Below are positions 24,919-32,173 of a DNA stretch of 64,000 bases, one piece after another. The stretch is taken from positions 310,001 to 374,000 of the forward strand of contig UEGQ01000007.1 in the NCBI GenBank assembly GCA_900466005.1, read 5' to 3'. The notes beneath the pieces were generated by a model. The model saw only the letters and a list, made by a program, of their open reading frames with translations, made no database searches and was not told where the DNA came from. Source of the DNA: Hyphomicrobiales bacterium (GTDB lineage: Bacteria > Pseudomonadota > Alphaproteobacteria > Rhizobiales > Rhizobiaceae). Every line of letters starts with the position of its first letter. Position 1 is the stretch's first letter. A program made the translations under genes and the position numbers.

Positions 24919-25818
24919 TCAGTTTGCCGATTTCGCCTTCGACGGCTTCACCGGGGTTTCGCTCCCATCCTGGACAGTTCCATCATCGGCCGGCAGTGCT
25001 TCCGCCGGCCCTGCTTCGCCAGCCGCCGGAGCGCCGGGCCCGTCCTCTTGTCCCGCATCAGCCTCCCCAGGTCCTGCCGCACCATCAGCGCAAACAGGCG
25101 GCGGTGCTTCGCCAGCATCCTCTCCCGTTTCGCTCGCTTCCTGTCCCGCTGCTGCAGCGCCTTGCGCATTGTCGTCCTCTCCTCTGGTGCCGATGGTAAT
25201 CGCCTGCTCCCGGGCCAACTGCGAGCGACTGGCCGTTGCGTTCCGTTGCTTCTCGAGATCACTGATCGCCGGAGGCTCTGCAGAGATGCTCTCGCCGATC
25301 GTGATGGCCTGGACGGCCGTTTCGGTCGAGGGAGCGGCGAGCGCCGCGCCGAGCGCCGCCAGGTGCGCTGCCTGGTGCGGCTCCATGTAGTCGAGCGGCT
25401 TCTCCGGCGCGAAGATGCTGTCCTCGAGCTTGAGGGGCACATTGACCGGCGGCGCCCGCTCGAATGCGTCCTGCTCGGCGATCAGCTTCTGCAGGAACGA
25501 ATGCGCCTTGAGCGTCGCGGCAGCGAAAAGCGCGTAGCAGTAGAGCACACCTGGCGGCGGCTCCGTGACGGCAGGATGCGCCGTCATGCCCTCGAGCCGG
25601 GCATGGGTGTAGAGTGTGGCGCCTCCGGCCTCACGCTTGACGACGTAGCGGGCGAGCAGGTCGACGACCTGGGCGAGGTTGCTGTCGTCCTTTGCCGTCA
25701 TCACGCATCCGGGCCAGTTCTGGCTTTCGTCGCCGGTGAGCATGACATAGAACTGCGCGGCCGCCGCGTGTCCGACGGCGCCGGCGAAGTCGATCGGGTC
25801 GATCTCCTTGAGGTTCAT
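24919..25818 (-). CDS. Hypothetical phage protein with disordered acidic C-terminus
   Basis: The 299-residue product has a folded N-terminal half (AVGHAAAAQFYVMLTGDESQNW, then DDSNLAQVVDLLARYVVKREAGG). From about residue 210 it becomes a low-complexity tail of Gly, Ala, Glu, Asp and Pro, ending in a basic KPSKAKSAN. It lies in the replication part of the operon between the gp49-like gene and the helicase, and overlaps its upstream neighbour by four bases. A single-strand-binding or accessory replication role is possible because acidic or disordered tails are common there, but no motif supports it. Confidence 0.55.
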   Translation of the reverse strand: MNLKEIDPIDFAGAVGHAAAAQFYVMLTGDESQNWPGCVMTAKDDSNLAQVVDLLARYVVKREAGGATLYTHARLEGMTAHPAVTEPPPGVLYCYALFAAATLKAHSFLQKLIAEQDAFERAPPVNVPLKLEDSIFAPEKPLDYMEPHQAAHLAALGAALAAPSTETAVQAITIGESISAEPPAISDLEKQRNATASRSQLAREQAITIGTRGEDDNAQGAAAAGQEASETGEDAGEAPPPVCADGAAGPGEADAGQEDGPGAPAAGEAGPAEALPADDGTVQDGSETPVKPSKAKSAN

Positions 25819-26126
25819 GCCCGTTCTCCTTCCGAAAGGCGCGTGCGTAGGAGGTAACCCTCGAGCATCCAGATCTTGTCGCGGGCGTTGTCGCGCGCGA
25901 TACTGCGTACAATCTCCGGGTCGAAGTTTTCCTGACTTGCAGCTGCGCTCTCCCCGGTCACATTGAACCCGTTCCGAAGGGTCAGGCAGCAGACCGTCAA
26001 CGTGGTGCCGGGAAAAACGTGGTACTGCTCGCTGACGATCGCCGCATCGATATCGGGGGGCGTCAGCCTCGGTGCATTGAGACCCTTGCTCTGGATCTCG
26101 TTTTCGATTTCGGTTTCAGACTTCAT
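25815..26126 (-). CDS. Phage gp49/gp66-family protein
   Basis: The 103-residue product matches the phage Gp49-like family closely: PPDIDAAIVSEQYHVFPGTT, TLTVCCLTLRNGFNVTGES, then ARDNARDKIWMLEGYLL at the C-terminus. These proteins are widespread in temperate phages near replication genes. Their function is not established. The ATG at 26126 shares a base with the stop of the primase gene and has AGGAG seven bases upstream, so it was preferred to longer versions. Confidence 0.8.
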   Translation of the reverse strand: MKSETEIENEIQSKGLNAPRLTPPDIDAAIVSEQYHVFPGTTLTVCCLTLRNGFNVTGESAAASQENFDPEIVRSIARDNARDKIWMLEGYLLRTRLSEGERA

Positions 26127-27226
26127 CACCATTCTCCTGATCTGATCGCGTCGTTGAGGTCCTTTCCCCAGTCGGCCGGCACCGCGATCACTTCCACCGG
26201 CTTTCCGAAGCTCTTGAGCCGCGCCACCGCGCGGTTGAACAGCCGCTTGGCCTGCGGCTTGCCCCAGTCGTTGTCCTTGAAGACGATCCACGAGGAGGCC
26301 GCGGCATGGTCCGGCACGGTCATCAGCCCGGAGAGGCTGCCGGCCGCCCAGACGCGCAGCGCCGGCGTCGTCAGCGCCGCGACCAATGCGTCCTCGAGGC
26401 CCTCGGTAATGCCGACCGGACCCTTGACGCCGGCCTTTGCGGCATCCTCCGCCGAAAGCCCGCTCGGCCCGTCCGCGATCCGCATGACGAGCCCCGCAGT
26501 CTCGGGAAACATCAGCTTCGCCTTGCCCGGCATAACGCCCTCGGCCGAGCCCGCCTTGGCCCGCCCGTCCGGCGTCAGAAACGTGTGGTGGTTGGCGCCG
26601 ATCCGCCCCGTGCCGTCGACCATGGCCGTGACGATCGCCGGCAGACGAGGGCGGCTTTCGCTCATCCAGTATTCGCAGTCGGGCCGGTAGCGGATCGACC
26701 GGCCGAGGTTCGGAACGGCGGAAAGCGGAATGCTACGCTCGGCCTTCAGGTAGGTTTCCACCGGCGTGCCGCGGATCTCCGCCCGGCAGGCGAAGAAGGA
26801 TTTTCGCGCCCGGGCGATCGCCTTGTCGCGTCGCGTCTTGTCGCTCGCCTCGGCCGCGAGCTTGCGGCTCTTCGCCTCGACCGCGGCGCGCGCCCGGGTT
26901 TGCGGGTCCATCGATTTCAGGCCGTAGCGGTCCTCGATCCAGGCGAGCGCCGTCATCCGGCTGTCGGCCGAGACGATGCCTGTCAGGCCGAAGGCGACGA
27001 GATCGATCGCATCGCCGTGATCGCCGGAGACGAAATCCTTCCACGCCCCGCGCCGCGCGCCGCGCAGCCAGATGGCGAACTGCTCTTCCTTCGCCTTCGG
27101 CCGGTAGGGATTGCGCACATTGTAGATCGCTCCGCGCATGTGCTTGCGGCTGGCGCGGTAGAGCTCCTCGACGATCCCCTCGAGGTCGTCGAGCACACGC
27201 TCCTTTGCGACGGAAAACCGGCTCAT
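26126..27226 (-). CDS. Toprim-domain primase
   Basis: The 366-residue protein has an N-terminal segment typical of phage primases related to DnaG/P4 types (YNVRNPYRPKAKEEQFAIWLRG, then GDHGDAIDLVAFGLTG). At the C-terminus it has a Toprim domain with the glutamate motif VGITEGLEDALVAA at 271-284 and the acidic motif IVFKDNDWGKPQ at 314-325. No zinc finger is evident. It should make RNA primers for phage replication, working with the helicase-like ATPase two genes downstream. Both gene borders overlap the neighbours. Confidence 0.82.
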   Translation of the reverse strand: MSRFSVAKERVLDDLEGIVEELYRASRKHMRGAIYNVRNPYRPKAKEEQFAIWLRGARRGAWKDFVSGDHGDAIDLVAFGLTGIVSADSRMTALAWIEDRYGLKSMDPQTRARAAVEAKSRKLAAEASDKTRRDKAIARARKSFFACRAEIRGTPVETYLKAERSIPLSAVPNLGRSIRYRPDCEYWMSESRPRLPAIVTAMVDGTGRIGANHHTFLTPDGRAKAGSAEGVMPGKAKLMFPETAGLVMRIADGPSGLSAEDAAKAGVKGPVGITEGLEDALVAALTTPALRVWAAGSLSGLMTVPDHAAASSWIVFKDNDWGKPQAKRLFNRAVARLKSFGKPVEVIAVPADWGKDLNDAIRSGEW

Positions 27227-27522
27227 CGCTCAAGCCCTGCGATCGACGGCAGGGGATTTGCGAGAATGTAGACCTGCCCCCCCCCATCGATGTCGCCGAA
27301 CAGGTCGTCGCGCTTCGATGCCACGATGCCGGTGTCGATCAGAAATTTTCCCACAGCCGGCGATACGGTGCGGTCGTCCGGATAGGTGGCGTAGAGATAC
27401 CCGCCGCCGCGTTCGATCGCCTCCGGTGCCTGCGATGCCTGCCGCACGAGCATCAGGTGCCGCCTGCGCATCCGCTCGAGAACCACGGCGACCCGCTTTC
27501 CGATTTTCAGCGTGCGTTCCAT
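27223..27522 (-). CDS. Hypothetical phage protein
   Basis: The 99-residue product begins MERTLKIGKRVAVVLERMRRRH and continues with ERGGGYLYATYPDDRTVSPAVGKFLIDTG, a small alpha/beta arrangement. The ATG at 27522 has GGGAGAG upstream and is the natural start. The stop overlaps the primase start by four bases. The function is unknown; it is part of the early operon and may bind DNA through its basic N-terminal helix. Confidence 0.55.
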   Translation of the reverse strand: MERTLKIGKRVAVVLERMRRRHLMLVRQASQAPEAIERGGGYLYATYPDDRTVSPAVGKFLIDTGIVASKRDDLFGDIDGGGQVYILANPLPSIAGLER

Positions 27523-27524
27523 CG

Positions 27525-27806
27525 TTACTCTCCCAATATCGCCCGCTCGATCGCGGCGAGCTGCCGGTCGAAGGCGCCGTCGTCGCGCCGGTCCTCGACC
27601 GATGCGACGAGTTTTGAAACATTCTGCTTGGTGCAGCCGGCCACCTCGGCCGCCAGCACCTGGTTGACGCCGAGGCCGGTGACCAGCAGGTAGAGCTCGG
27701 CGGCGCGCCGGTCGCGCGGCTCGATCGCCGAGGCCGTCAGCGCCAGGCGCACGGCCTTGAGCCCGAGGCGGGCCGTTGCCCTCGTGGTTGCGGCCGCGTC
27801 GTTCAT
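27525..27806 (-). CDS. Small helix-turn-helix-like phage protein
   Basis: The 93-residue product contains VNQVLAAEVAGCTKQNVSKLVASVEDRR at about residues 50-78, which has the spacing of a helix-turn-helix (AAEVAGCTKQNVSKLV). The rest is helical (RATARLGLKAVRLALTASAIEPRDRRAAELYLLV). It probably binds DNA. The ATG at 27806 overlaps the stop of the next upstream gene. Possible roles are early gene control or origin binding; the sequence does not decide between them. Confidence 0.55.
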   Translation of the reverse strand: MNDAAATTRATARLGLKAVRLALTASAIEPRDRRAAELYLLVTGLGVNQVLAAEVAGCTKQNVSKLVASVEDRRDDGAFDRQLAAIERAILGE

Positions 27807-28051
27807 GGCTCCGCTCCCTCGAGGATCCGCGCCGCCGCCCGGAGACGCTGCTCGATCGTGCGCAAGCCGAAGCGCAGCGCCTTGATGCGGGCAGGGAAGG
27901 CGAGCCCGGTGCGCCGCATGTCGTAATAGGCCGAGCGCCGGATGCCCGCCGCGAGGTAGAGATCCTCGTGGCTGACGGCGAGCGCGACGCGCCTCTCCTC
28001 GATGCGGGCAAGCTCGGCATGCGCCGGGCGGCGATATGTCCGTCTCTGCAT
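27803..28051 (-). CDS. Small putative DNA-binding phage protein
   Basis: The 82-residue product is very basic and helical. SHEDLYLAAGIRRSAYYDMRRTGLAFPARI resembles a Cro/XRE-like helix-turn-helix in which the recognition helix includes RRSAYYDMRR. The N-terminus is Arg-rich. It overlaps the next gene by four bases. It likely binds DNA or RNA as an early regulator. No family name can be given with confidence. Confidence 0.55.
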   Translation of the reverse strand: MQRRTYRRPAHAELARIEERRVALAVSHEDLYLAAGIRRSAYYDMRRTGLAFPARIKALRFGLRTIEQRLRAAARILEGAEP

Positions 28052-28106
28052 GGTCTTCTCGAAACGTCGGTACCGGCCGGAACAACGGACAAATCCGGCC
28101 GCGATT

Positions 28107-28448
28107 TCAGATGTCGGTCAGGCTGTGATCGGGATCGGGCTTCGGTGCATCGGCGCCCGCAATGCACGGTTCCTGGTAATCGCCGATGGACCACCCAAAC
28201 ATGACCACTCGAGTGTGTTCGTTAGTCCATGGCATCTCGCCATCTCTCCGCCTTGCGCGAAACCTTGCCAGCTCCCATTCGAGATAATCGACACCCTCGC
28301 GAAACCCGGCGATCAGCAGCCGGTTGCGAATGGTCATCTCGTAGCGCGCCAGAATGGAGAGCGGAGCGGTCAACAGCCAGTCCGCCCGCTCGCCATGGCT
28401 GCGGCAGTCCGAAAGCTGCTGGATCTCGTCGACGAGGAGATTGCTCAT
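28107..28448 (-). CDS. Hypothetical phage protein
   Basis: The 113-residue product starts MSNLLVDEIQQLSDCRSHGER and continues with a helical region (TAPLSILARYEMTIRNRLLIAGFREGVDYLEWELARFRARR). The C-terminus is acidic (DAPKPDPDHSLTDI). The ATG at 28448 overlaps the stop of the upstream gene. It is followed by a 55-bp gap, the only break in this part of the operon. I do not recognise the family. Confidence 0.5.
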   Translation of the reverse strand: MSNLLVDEIQQLSDCRSHGERADWLLTAPLSILARYEMTIRNRLLIAGFREGVDYLEWELARFRARRRDGEMPWTNEHTRVVMFGWSIGDYQEPCIAGADAPKPDPDHSLTDI

Positions 28449-28789
28449 GCCGCAATCTCCGCCCGCAGCTTTTCGATCCGTCGACGTGCGGCCCCCTTCC
28501 AGTTGTGCAGCAGGCCATAGGTTCCGCCCGTGCAGCTGCTCTTGATCCCGGCAAGCGAAATGCGGCAACCCTCCCACGGACGCGACCCGTCGATCTTCGC
28601 GCCCGTCTCGCTGGTCAGTTCCGCGACGAGCCGATCGCATTCGGCGTAGTAGTCCTTCCGTTGTCGCTCGCGCTCCTCGAAGGAATGATCGTTGTTCCAC
28701 GGCGGCATCGGCGGCCACTTGTCCAATGTGTGGTCGACCAGGTCGATGAGCCGTTCGAGCTCGGCGATCTTTTCAGCATTCTTGCTCAT
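28445..28789 (-). CDS. Hypothetical coiled-coil phage protein
   Basis: The 114-residue product opens with a short coiled-coil-like helix (KIAELERLIDLVDHTLDKW). A charged region rich in Glu/Arg follows (FEERERQRKDYYAECDRLVAELTSE), then a Gly/Cys-containing C-terminal part (WEGCRISLAGIKSSCTGGTYGLLHNW). The ATG at 28789 overlaps the stop of the ParB-like gene as ATGA. The function is unknown. Confidence 0.5.
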   Translation of the reverse strand: MSKNAEKIAELERLIDLVDHTLDKWPPMPPWNNDHSFEERERQRKDYYAECDRLVAELTSETGAKIDGSRPWEGCRISLAGIKSSCTGGTYGLLHNWKGAARRRIEKLRAEIAA

Positions 28790-29604
28790 GCCTTTGCTCC
28801 CAGCTGGATCAGGTTCGCGGTAAGCTGCTTGTTGTAGATTTCGACCAGCGCCTTCGCGACGGCGAGCGGCGCGTCGCCGCCGCCCATCTTGCGCAGGGCC
28901 TCGGCGTCGGCCGTCAGGATCTTCCGGTCCTTGCCGGTGAGCTTCATCACCATCCGCTCCTCGCTGATCGTCGACTTGTTGTTGCGGTAGAGCCGCGCCA
29001 GCGCCTGGATCATCACGCCGTTGAGCGCGCCGTTGTCCTTCGGCCAGGCCTTGGCCAGCGTCCGGCAGGCGCGCGTCACGGCGGCGTCGCCGTAATAGCG
29101 GATCGCCCGCTCGATCGCGCCGACAGAGCTCGTGCGGCTCGGCCCCGGAGACTTGGTACCGGCCGGCACGACCTCGCATCCGGCATCGTCGAGCACGGCG
29201 CAAATGCGCATCATCGCCTCGTCGCCGGCCTCTATCCCCGCCCAGTATTTCTCGACTGTCGAGATCGCCGAGCGGTTGGTGTTGACGCCGAGGAAGTGCG
29301 CCGCCTCTTCATAGGCCTGCTCGAGCCGGACAATCACCGCCGGCACGGTCGAAATGCGGGGGTGCCGGCGCGCGGCTTCGAAACGGTGCTGTCCGTCATA
29401 GACGGTGAAGCGCCGCTCCTCCTGCTCGACGAGCATCAGCGCGCCGAACTGCGCCCAGGAAAAGTCGCGCAAGATCTGCGCAACCCTTTTCGGTTTCAGC
29501 GGCCGCTGGTAGCTCGCATCGACCGTGATCTCGTCGAGCGGCACGAAGCGCAGCTCCGGCGGCTCGCCGATCGACAGATTGACGTCGGGGCGGGCGGCGC
29601 TCAT
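28786..29604 (-). CDS. ParB/sulfiredoxin-fold phage protein
   Basis: The 272-residue protein has an N-terminal ParB-like (ParB/Srx) domain. RFVPLDEITVDASYQRPLKPKRVAQILRDF is followed by FTVYDGQHRFEAARR, where DGQHR is the signature loop of the fold that binds CTP or ATP in relatives. The C-terminal 150 residues are helical (ATNRSAISTVEKYWAG-like start, YYGDAAVTRACRTLAKAW). Proteins of this group in phages have been linked to regulation, nicking or nucleotide-dependent DNA binding, but no phage-specific role is settled. It stands early in the leftward operon. A partition role is unlikely in an integrating phage without ParA. Confidence 0.7.
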   Translation of the reverse strand: MSAARPDVNLSIGEPPELRFVPLDEITVDASYQRPLKPKRVAQILRDFSWAQFGALMLVEQEERRFTVYDGQHRFEAARRHPRISTVPAVIVRLEQAYEEAAHFLGVNTNRSAISTVEKYWAGIEAGDEAMMRICAVLDDAGCEVVPAGTKSPGPSRTSSVGAIERAIRYYGDAAVTRACRTLAKAWPKDNGALNGVMIQALARLYRNNKSTISEERMVMKLTGKDRKILTADAEALRKMGGGDAPLAVAKALVEIYNKQLTANLIQLGAKA

Positions 29605-29927
29605 TTGGCGCCAGCCTTGGCACGCGGCCAGGAGGGATTGAGAGGAAGCGGTTTGGTGCGCGAGATCAGCCCACCCTTGTCAACATGCGCCTGCGTATGG
29701 GCCGGCGGGGCGGCAAGCTCCGCTGCCTTGGGCCGATACCATTCCTGCGCAGCAGGGATTTCGGCGAGCATTTCCTGTCGCGCTCTGTAAAGCATGGAAA
29801 CTGCCGTTCCCGCGCAGGCAAGGCACGTCGTCATGAAGGGCGTCACGCCGTCGTCGACATCCTGGCTGACATGGCCTCGGCCACAGTCCTGACACAGATA
29901 GATATTCTTCATGCCCTTGAAGCTCAT
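29601..29927 (-). CDS. Small zinc-finger phage protein
   Basis: The 108-residue product has paired cysteines at residues 12, 15, 35 and 38 (CQDC and CLAC) that can form a zinc ribbon, followed by a helical Ala/Pro-rich tail. The ATG at 29927 shares a base with the stop of the preceding gene (TGATG). It probably binds nucleic acid or protein in early infection. No recognised family beyond the zinc-ribbon pattern. Confidence 0.6.
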   Translation of the reverse strand: MSFKGMKNIYLCQDCGRGHVSQDVDDGVTPFMTTCLACAGTAVSMLYRARQEMLAEIPAAQEWYRPKAAELAAPPAHTQAHVDKGGLISRTKPLPLNPSWPRAKAGAK

Positions 29928-30196
29928 CACGCCACCTGCCTTTCCTCTTCGCGCCGCTGGCGCTGGATGTTGCGGAATTCCGCCAGTGCCTCGAGGCTCA
30001 AGGTCCCGTTTCCGGGCTGCACCTCGATCGACACGTAATTGTCCGCCCGGCGGTAGGCGGAAAAGACCGCACCCGGCCAGCCGCAGGCGGCCGCCTCGCG
30101 CGAAAGGTCGTCGATCAGTTCGCGGTGAAAGGCGCGGTTCGCCTCGATTTCGACCGGCGCCCGGCCTCCGATGGCAATCAGATAGGCCTCGCTCAT
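29927..30196 (-). CDS. Hypothetical phage protein
   Basis: The 89-residue product (MSEAYLIAIGGRAPVEIEANRAF) appears to be a small alpha/beta protein with a C-terminal charged helix (LAEFRNIQRQRREEERQ). It overlaps both neighbours, as expected for a real gene in this compact operon. The function is unknown. Confidence 0.5.
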   Translation of the reverse strand: MSEAYLIAIGGRAPVEIEANRAFHRELIDDLSREAAACGWPGAVFSAYRRADNYVSIEVQPGNGTLSLEALAEFRNIQRQRREEERQVA

Positions 30197-30597
30197 GGTT
30201 CAACCTCGGCATTGAAGCGGTAACATCCCCCGACGACGCAGCGCGGGATATCCGGGTCGACGAAGACGACCAGGTTGCGCCCGCCGGAAAATCCGATGCG
30301 CTGCACCACGTCGCCGCCTGCGACCAGATCGATCGATCCGCAGGAGAACCGCAGATTGAGCCCGCGCAACGTGCATGCCTTGCCGCCCTTGACATCCGGC
30401 GGGATCAGCGTGCCGCGCAGGATCACCGGCCGGTTTTCCAGAAACGCCTTGAAGCCTTCGGCGTCGTCGTCGCGCCCGTTGGCGAAGATGACGGGCGTGA
30501 AGAGGATCTCCGGCAGCGGTTTCGGCGCCGGCCTTTGCGGGGAAGGGGCAGGCCCGCCGAAGAGGAAGTCGCCGAGGCGGGAGAGAAGCCGCTTCAT
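30193..30597 (-). CDS. Hypothetical phage protein
   Basis: The 134-residue product opens with MKRLLSRLGDFLFGG, possibly an amphipathic membrane-associated helix. A Pro-rich linker follows (PAPSPQRPAPKPLP), then a strand-rich C-terminal domain (PVILRGTLIPPDVKGG, LRGLNLRFSCGSIDLVAGGD, VVGGCYRFNAEVE). The layout suggests a small beta domain tethered at the membrane or to a partner. The ATG at 30597 overlaps the previous gene by four bases. No family is recognised. Confidence 0.5.
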   Translation of the reverse strand: MKRLLSRLGDFLFGGPAPSPQRPAPKPLPEILFTPVIFANGRDDDAEGFKAFLENRPVILRGTLIPPDVKGGKACTLRGLNLRFSCGSIDLVAGGDVVQRIGFSGGRNLVVFVDPDIPRCVVGGCYRFNAEVEP

Positions 30598-30776
30598 GAC
30601 CGCCCCCCCCTGACGAGGATCCGCGCCATGTCGCGCGCGGCCTGAATGGTGCTCGCCACCGTCGCTTCCGGCAGGCCGATGATCCGGCCGATGTCGTGGG
30701 TGTCGAAGCACCGGGAGCGCCAGAGCTCGATGATATGCTCGGCCTGGTTGGCCGTGGGCAGCGCCGCGCGTCTCAT
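30594..30776 (-). CDS. Small helix-turn-helix phage regulator
   Basis: The 60-residue product MRRAALPTANQAEHIIELW has a helix-turn-helix-like segment HDIGRIIGLPEATVASTIQAARD at about residues 28-50. This is the sigma-like or Cox-like type with the turn IGLPEATV. The ATG at 30776 overlaps the stop of the Cro-like gene. As the second gene of the leftward operon it could act like a CII or Cox regulator. It is short, and its role is an inference. Confidence 0.55.
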   Translation of the reverse strand: MRRAALPTANQAEHIIELWRSRCFDTHDIGRIIGLPEATVASTIQAARDMARILVRGGRS

Positions 30777-30994
30777 CCCGCATCTCCGAGCGTCTGCAGG
30801 TCGCGGATCCGCTCGTCGCGCGCCCTCGCGAGCGCCGCCTCGACGACCTGCAGCGTCGAGGGATTGAGCGTGCTGTTGTTGCGCAGGCCGCGATGGATCG
30901 TGTTCTCGGGAATGCCGGCGCGGCGGGCGAGGGCGGCTTTGGAAAGGCCGCACTTTTCACGGATGATGTCGATTTCCGACCAGGTAACGCTCAT
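30773..30994 (-). CDS. Cro-like repressor
   Basis: The 73-residue product holds a helix-turn-helix of the Cro/XRE type (LSKAALARRAGIPENTIHRGLRNN at residues 17-41) and a helical C-terminus. It is the first gene of the leftward lytic operon and is divergent from the CI-like repressor, the position of cro in lambda-like switches. GGAGG lies ten bases before its ATG at 30994. It should bind the operators in 30995-31091 and reduce repressor synthesis in lytic growth. Confidence 0.75.
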   Translation of the reverse strand: MSVTWSEIDIIREKCGLSKAALARRAGIPENTIHRGLRNNSTLNPSTLQVVEAALARARDERIRDLQTLGDAG

Positions 30995-31091
30995 TACCGC
31001 AATGCCTCCATTGACTAATAGTGAAAAGCAGTGATTTGCTTCACCGTGTCAAGTGGCATACTCCAAAGTGATAAGTGAACGGGTCCACGTT
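30995..31091. promoter_or_regulatory. Lysis-lysogeny switch region between cro-like and cI-like genes
   Basis: The 97-bp divergent region holds two facing -35-like elements, TTGACA on the minus strand (31052-31047) and TTGACT on the plus strand (31011-31016), with weak -10 matches. AGTGA occurs four times on the plus strand (31020, 31030, 31067, 31074). An imperfect inverted repeat, GTGAAAAGCA / TTTGCTTCAC, spans 31021-31044. These are probable operator half-sites for the CI-like and Cro-like proteins. The half-site assignment is by eye. Confidence 0.55.
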
Positions 31092-31715
31092 ATGTTTCGC
31101 GTTGTGGAAAACGTTCGGCAAAGACATCTGGATTGGGTCAACTTCATCCTGCAAACCAGGAACTGGAGCAGGAACCGCCTTTCGAAAGAGGCGGGCATCA
31201 ATCCGTCTACGCTGACCAAATTCTTTAACGGCCGGGATGGCACCGGCCTCCTGCAGAGCTATACGATAGAGCGGATCCAGCAGGCCTCCGGCATACCGGC
31301 GTTCGAAACGTCGTTGCCGCAGACCCAGCGCGGCCTCTCCGAAGACGAGAGCGTGCGTTACGAGGCCGAGGTCGCCTCGGCCGTTCCTCCCGCGGTGGAG
31401 GCGCTTCGCGGCGCCCGCAACGGCGTTGACCCTTGGATCCTGCGCTCCCGCGCCCTCGAGGCCGCGGGCTATCTGCCCGGCGATATCCTGATTGTCGACC
31501 TCAATGCCGCGCCGCGCTCCGGCGACGTCGTCTGCGCCCAGGTCTATGACCGCGCCGGCAAGGCGGAAACGGTCATGCGCGTCTACGAGCATCCCTTCCT
31601 GGTCGCCGCCACCTTCGACCCGTCGCTGTTCAAGCCGCTGCTCGTCGACAACGACCGTGTCCAGGTGCGCGGCGTCGTCGTCGCATCCTTCCGCGAGCGC
31701 CGCGCCGCGGCCTGA
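31092..31715 (+). CDS. CI-like repressor with degenerate S24 peptidase domain
   Basis: The 207-residue protein has a helix-turn-helix at about residues 25-50 (WSRNRLSKEAGINPSTLTKFFNG) and a C-terminal LexA/CI-type S24 domain (AAGYLPGDILIVDLNAAPRSGD). In self-cleaving relatives a serine lies ten residues before the Asp of the first GD; here that position is alanine (A121). The general-base lysine of the TVKR motif is methionine (TVMRV, M162). The fold is kept for dimerisation but autocleavage is probably lost. I start at ATG 31092; an in-frame GTG at 31053 would add 13 residues, and neither has a strong ribosome site. It maintains lysogeny. Confidence 0.8.
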   Translation: MFRVVENVRQRHLDWVNFILQTRNWSRNRLSKEAGINPSTLTKFFNGRDGTGLLQSYTIERIQQASGIPAFETSLPQTQRGLSEDESVRYEAEVASAVPPAVEALRGARNGVDPWILRSRALEAAGYLPGDILIVDLNAAPRSGDVVCAQVYDRAGKAETVMRVYEHPFLVAATFDPSLFKPLLVDNDRVQVRGVVVASFRERRAAA

Positions 31716-31720
31716 CAATT

Positions 31721-31785
31721 GCTAATATTAGCCCATAGAAATTTAGGGTTTTTCACAAAAAGATACCCGTCTCTTTTCAGGGTAT
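31721..31785. promoter_or_regulatory. Palindromes downstream of the repressor gene
   Basis: A perfect 12-bp palindrome GCTAATATTAGC (31721-31732) and an inverted repeat ATACCC / GGGTAT (31763-31768, 31780-31785) lie in the 167-bp gap after the repressor. No T-tract follows, so they are more likely protein-binding sites than terminators. They could be further repressor operators for the rightward early genes. Confidence 0.4.
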
Positions 31786-31818
31786 ATCACCACAATTCAC
31801 TGTTTGGTGGATTTGTTC

Positions 31819-31843
31819 TTGACATATTGTGATTGTCGTCACA
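31819..31843 (+). promoter_or_regulatory. Putative rightward early promoter with CRP-like inverted repeat
   Basis: TTGACA (31819-31824) is a good -35 element for the genes starting at 31883. TGTGATTGTCGTCACA (31828-31843) follows directly and has perfect TGTGA and TCACA arms with a 6-bp spacer, the form of CRP/FNR-family sites. No clear -10 hexamer is seen at the right distance. A regulator bound here would block or adjust the promoter. Confidence 0.45.
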
Positions 31844-31882
31844 CCTTTTCACGCATCGCTGATTTGCGTGAGAGGTGCTGGA

Positions 31883-32173
31883 ATGTCCCTGTCTGAAAAA
31901 TTCGTGACCCTTGATGAGCTGGCGGCGGCCACCGGCCGCACGCTCGACTGGTGGCGGCGCAATCACCGGCGCATGGCCACCGAGGAAGGCATGCCGGAAA
32001 AGTCGGCCCTCGGCTGGCTCTGGCCGCGCAAGGCGCTGGAGCGCTGGATCGACGGCGACGCCATCCCCTCGCGCGCCGCAACGGCCGGAGAAGCGGTCGC
32101 GGAAGGCCACACCATCGCCGCAAACCAGAACCGCCGCCTGCGCGAGCGCTACGCGGGGAGGGCGGGGGCATGA
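31883..32173 (+). CDS. Small helix-turn-helix protein, possible excisionase-like regulator
   Basis: The 96-residue product contains FVTLDELAAATGRTLDWWRRNHRRM, a winged-helix or AlpA-like DNA-binding segment, then LGWLWPRKALERWIDGD. Such MerR/AlpA-type proteins in phages act as excisionases or as regulators of integrase. It is the first gene of the rightward accessory operon that ends with the integrase. The ATG at 31883 follows GAGAGGTG. Excisionase versus transcription factor cannot be told apart here. Confidence 0.6.
   Translation: MSLSEKFVTLDELAAATGRTLDWWRRNHRRMATEEGMPEKSALGWLWPRKALERWIDGDAIPSRAATAGEAVAEGHTIAANQNRRLRERYAGRAGA

Noticed and set aside
24948..25442. Arg/Lys-rich minus-strand frame overlapping the disordered tail of the 299-residue protein
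   Set aside because: Part of it (RKALQQRDRKRAKRERMLAKH) looks protein-like, but it has no ribosome site or coupled position. It arises where the main gene is low-complexity and GC-rich, so a nested gene cannot be supported.
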